Source: Desmodesmus armatus (Eukaryota; Chlorophyta; Chlorophyceae; Sphaeropleales; Scenedesmaceae). Taken from it: a stretch of 64,000 bases of DNA. Position 1 is the first letter of the stretch. Every line of letters starts with the position of its first letter. Location of the stretch: the NCBI GenBank assembly GCA_007449985.2, contig VIIQ02000059.1, positions 372,001 through 436,000 on the forward strand. The letters are read 5' to 3'. Shown piece after piece: positions 61,666 to 64,000 of the stretch. The notes below the pieces were generated by a model. That model did no database searches. It was not told where the DNA came from and saw only the letters and a list, made by a program, of their open reading frames with translations. A program made the translations under genes and the position numbers.

Positions 61666-64000
61666 CTACGCTGCTGGCTGCTTGTTGCTGTACCACTGCT
61701 GCAAGAAGGTCCACAGCGCCCTGAGCCCCAGCGCCTCTCCTCCCTCTGGCTTGCCAGGTCCTGTGGAGCCCCCTGACACCCAGCCTGCAACAGCACACAC
61801 ACCAATGCAGCATCGTCAGCCGCCTGGCAATATATCTGCCACATGCATGCTCCATGCTACCACACAATGCCTGGCACTTTATCTGTCACACAAGCCACCT
61901 GATGCTAGCATTCCCCTCCCCCCACCCCCACACCGCCCCATACACACCCCACACCCTCACACCCTCATGTCCACGCCACGGGCTCGCCTTCACCACACAA
62001 ACCACCTCTAAACCACACTCAAAACCCCAGTGTGTGCTGTCTGCACCCCCAACAAGCCTTGCACTCACCCGCAGTGTCTATATGCACCCAGGAGGGGGCC
62101 GCCTTAGCAAACTCCTGCAGAAAGAGTGTTGCTGTAATAGACCCCGCTGCACCAGGCTCCCCTGTGCTGTCGATGTCAGCCACCTCGAGTCCAGCATCTT
62201 ACAATTTCCCACCCACCCACACAACACCCTCATATTCACTACAACGCCCTGATATTCACGCCACGGGCTCGCCGTCACCACACAACCCAGCTGTAACCAC
62301 ACCCACAACCCCAGTAGGTGCACCCAAAACCCTGCACAACCACCAACAAGCCCTGCGCTCACCTGCAGTGTCTATATGAACCCAGGAGGGAGCCGCCTTA
62401 GCAAACTCCTGCAGGAAGAGTGCTGCTGTGATGGACCCAGCTGCGCCAGGCTCCCCTGTGCTGCCAATGTCGGCCACCTTGGAGTCTAGCATCTTGCGGT
62501 AGCCAGCCCACAGGGGTAGCCGCCACATGGGGTCACTCTGCGTGGTCACACATGTGTTTGGAAACACATCACATGGGGGGTGGGGGGTGCGAGAGAGAGC
62601 CTTGTGTCAGCTTGAGAAGCTTGGTGTCCAGGTGTAGAGATATGTGTACACAGTAGACGAACCCAAACAAGCATCATGCTTCACTGGGCAAAGAGCGGCT
62701 ATGAGATGGCTCAGCATCTTGCAGTACTCAGCCCACAGCATAAACCGCCATATGGGGTCCCTGCGGACCGGGTGCAAAGACAGGCATGTGTGGGTGAGAG
62801 CGGGGGACAGTGGTGTTCGTTGGTAAAAGGGAGAGCGACTTTGCGTGAAGGTGATAACCCTTGCCCCATCTTCTAGGGCAGGACGCGCCAAATCAAAGAC
62901 ATTAGACGGCTAGGTGGTATCTAGCACAACCCTCATCTCCCTGCACTTTACTTCTGCAACGCAGGGCATCTGCAACCTGCTTCCCCAGATGGGGCTGGGC
63001 CTGTAGCCCCATGCTGGCAGTTTGTTCTCCATGCCACAGGCACAGCAGTTTGGTTGCTGCTACTGATGCTGCTGTTGCTGTTGTCGATGCCGTTGCTGTT
63101 GCGCACCTCAGCATCAGCAGCTGCCTCCAACTGCCGCCAGGTATCATCGTTGTTGCTAAACACGGCAGGCAGCTCAGCACCCAACGCAACACGAGCAGCA
63201 CCTGCAGGCACACCAACACAGCACAGCATGGGCACAGCGTGACATGGCCAGCACAGCACAGCACAACACAGCAAGCTCCGCCAGCACACTTATGGCTGTA
63301 AAGGCCCCCATCTGTCAAGAAGGTGCCTAAGCACAGTGGAGGTCAAGTGGATGAGGCATCTGCACGAAAGCATAGGCAGCATGTGTGCGCAGACGCCAGC
63401 TCCCCTGCCCTGCTTTGCGAGATCACAGAACCAAGCTGCTGCATGTCTTTGGTGCTTGCCCCATGCGGTGCTAACTACGCTGTACAAGAGTCGTACACTA
63501 CGCTGACGACAGCTGCGCACCGCACCGCCCCAAGGGTACAGCGAGTGTACCGCATCAGTGTAATCAGCCAATTTACCCACACCGTGTGGCAGCGTCCAAA
63601 CCCTCTGTACCTGTTAGCGTGGCTGCATCAATCAGCGTGTCAGGCGTCTGCACGCTGCCATTGGCAGCCTCCCAAATGGCATCACACAGAATGAGACGCC
63701 CCTGCAGGCACATGCAGCACACGGCAAGGAGCGGCGGCGCAGCACAAACAGCAGCAGATGGAAACAATTTTGGTCAAAAAGTTGAATAATCATTGGTACT
63801 TGGGTTGATAGGTATATAGGCATTGCATGGCCGCCACGCGGAATCAGGTGCTTGTACATTGCTGCAGCCCTTGCTCAAGGATGATGCGCAGGCAACGGGT
63901 GCAGCGCAGGTGTGCAAGAGACCTGGAGGCAGTGTGTAAACACAGAATTGATGCAAAGTAAATTGTGAAGACCCTGTGTGTTTCACCTCAGCATCTGTGT
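61666..64000 (-). CDS. LAP: M17 leucyl aminopeptidase, C-terminal part (continues past window)
   Basis: Exons, from the right edge: 63987-64000 (partial), 63611-63701, 63107-63201, 62363-62537 and 61666-61784, all phase-consistent. The first pieces join as TDAE|GRLILCDAIWEA, the M17 signature NTDAEGRL, whose Asp and Glu bind the two catalytic metal ions. Then come TLIDAATLTG, ALGAELPAVFSNND, WRLPLW, SKVADIGSTG, GSITAALFLQEF and WVHIDTAG, in family order, and a tail ending WYSNKQPAA. The N-terminal regulatory domain and the catalytic lysine lie beyond 64000. M17 enzymes are hexameric metallopeptidases that release N-terminal residues from peptides. In plants they are plastid or cytosolic and can also act as chaperones; targeting cannot be seen here. 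Confidence 0.93.
62063..62205 (-). repeat. Echo of the aminopeptidase penultimate exon (3' part)
   Basis: Copy of 62363-62500 about 300 bp downstream on the transcribed strand. It stays open (GSITATLFLQEFAKAAPSW) and keeps the donor, but has no acceptor. Flanking repeats (caccaacaagccctgcgctc) are shared. Confidence 0.88.
62700..62770 (-). repeat. Echo of the aminopeptidase penultimate exon (5' part)
   Basis: Diverged copy of the exon start: reads RDPIWRFMLWAEYCKML against SDPMWRLPLWAGYRKML in the real exon. It lies on the upstream side, so the exon is flanked by echoes on both sides. Confidence 0.85.

Overview
The window looks like nuclear DNA of a chlorophyte green alga, probably Chlamydomonadales. 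The genes are intron-rich with GT-AG splice sites (two look like GC-AG), and their last exons are often followed by the algal polyadenylation signal TGTAA. The DNA is full of CAG/CTG runs, poly-C/G tracts and plant-type telomere motifs (CCCTAAA), and many proteins carry long Ala, Ser, Gln or Pro runs. A Haematococcus-like species is my guess, not something the sequence proves. No bacterial operon, rRNA, tRNA or CRISPR array was recognised.

Ten genes can be modelled, most with splice phases that check exactly. In order: a MYND zinc-finger protein (+, 5' end cut by the window, to 5874); a small coiled-coil protein (-, 7091-9309); a GT31-type galactosyltransferase (+, 9831-11278); a complete DDX1-type SPRY/DEAD-box RNA helicase (-, 12867-24839, 18 exons, 775 aa); a leucine-rich-repeat protein (+, 25122-32267, 8 exons); a DA1-type UIM-LIM-peptidase (+, 34046-38239, 9 exons); an N-terminal-motor kinesin (-, 39029 to about 46940); an MFS transporter of the anion:cation symporter type (-, 47955-52157, 9 exons); a plant-type GATA transcription factor (-, 57521 to about 60412); and the C-terminal part of an M17 leucyl aminopeptidase (-, 61666 to beyond 64000). 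DDX1 and the LRR gene are divergent across 282 bp. The coiled-coil and galactosyltransferase genes are also divergent. MYND/coiled-coil, galactosyltransferase/DDX1 and DA1/kinesin are convergent pairs. The genes show no common pathway.

The most unusual property is structural. In the DDX1, LRR, MYND and aminopeptidase genes, most exons have one to four partial tandem copies ('echoes') in the neighbouring introns, and these copies carry the splice junction with them. Most echoes in DDX1, LRR and the aminopeptidase are broken, but in the MYND gene two copies are complete 111-bp cassettes with intact splice sites and phase. In the LRR gene one echo has become a 77-bp-arm inverted repeat and another a perfect 30-bp-arm palindrome. 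An intron of the MFS gene holds a separate 55-bp-arm hairpin. Telomere-like G-rich motifs sit 10-20 bp after several DDX1 donor sites. A TIR-flanked element lies in DDX1 intron 7, between the real exon 7 and its echo. Three apparent 1-base deletions at G/C runs interrupt otherwise perfect kinesin and GATA exons.

The long gene-poor stretch 52158-57520 is C/A-rich on the + strand and has no recognised gene.
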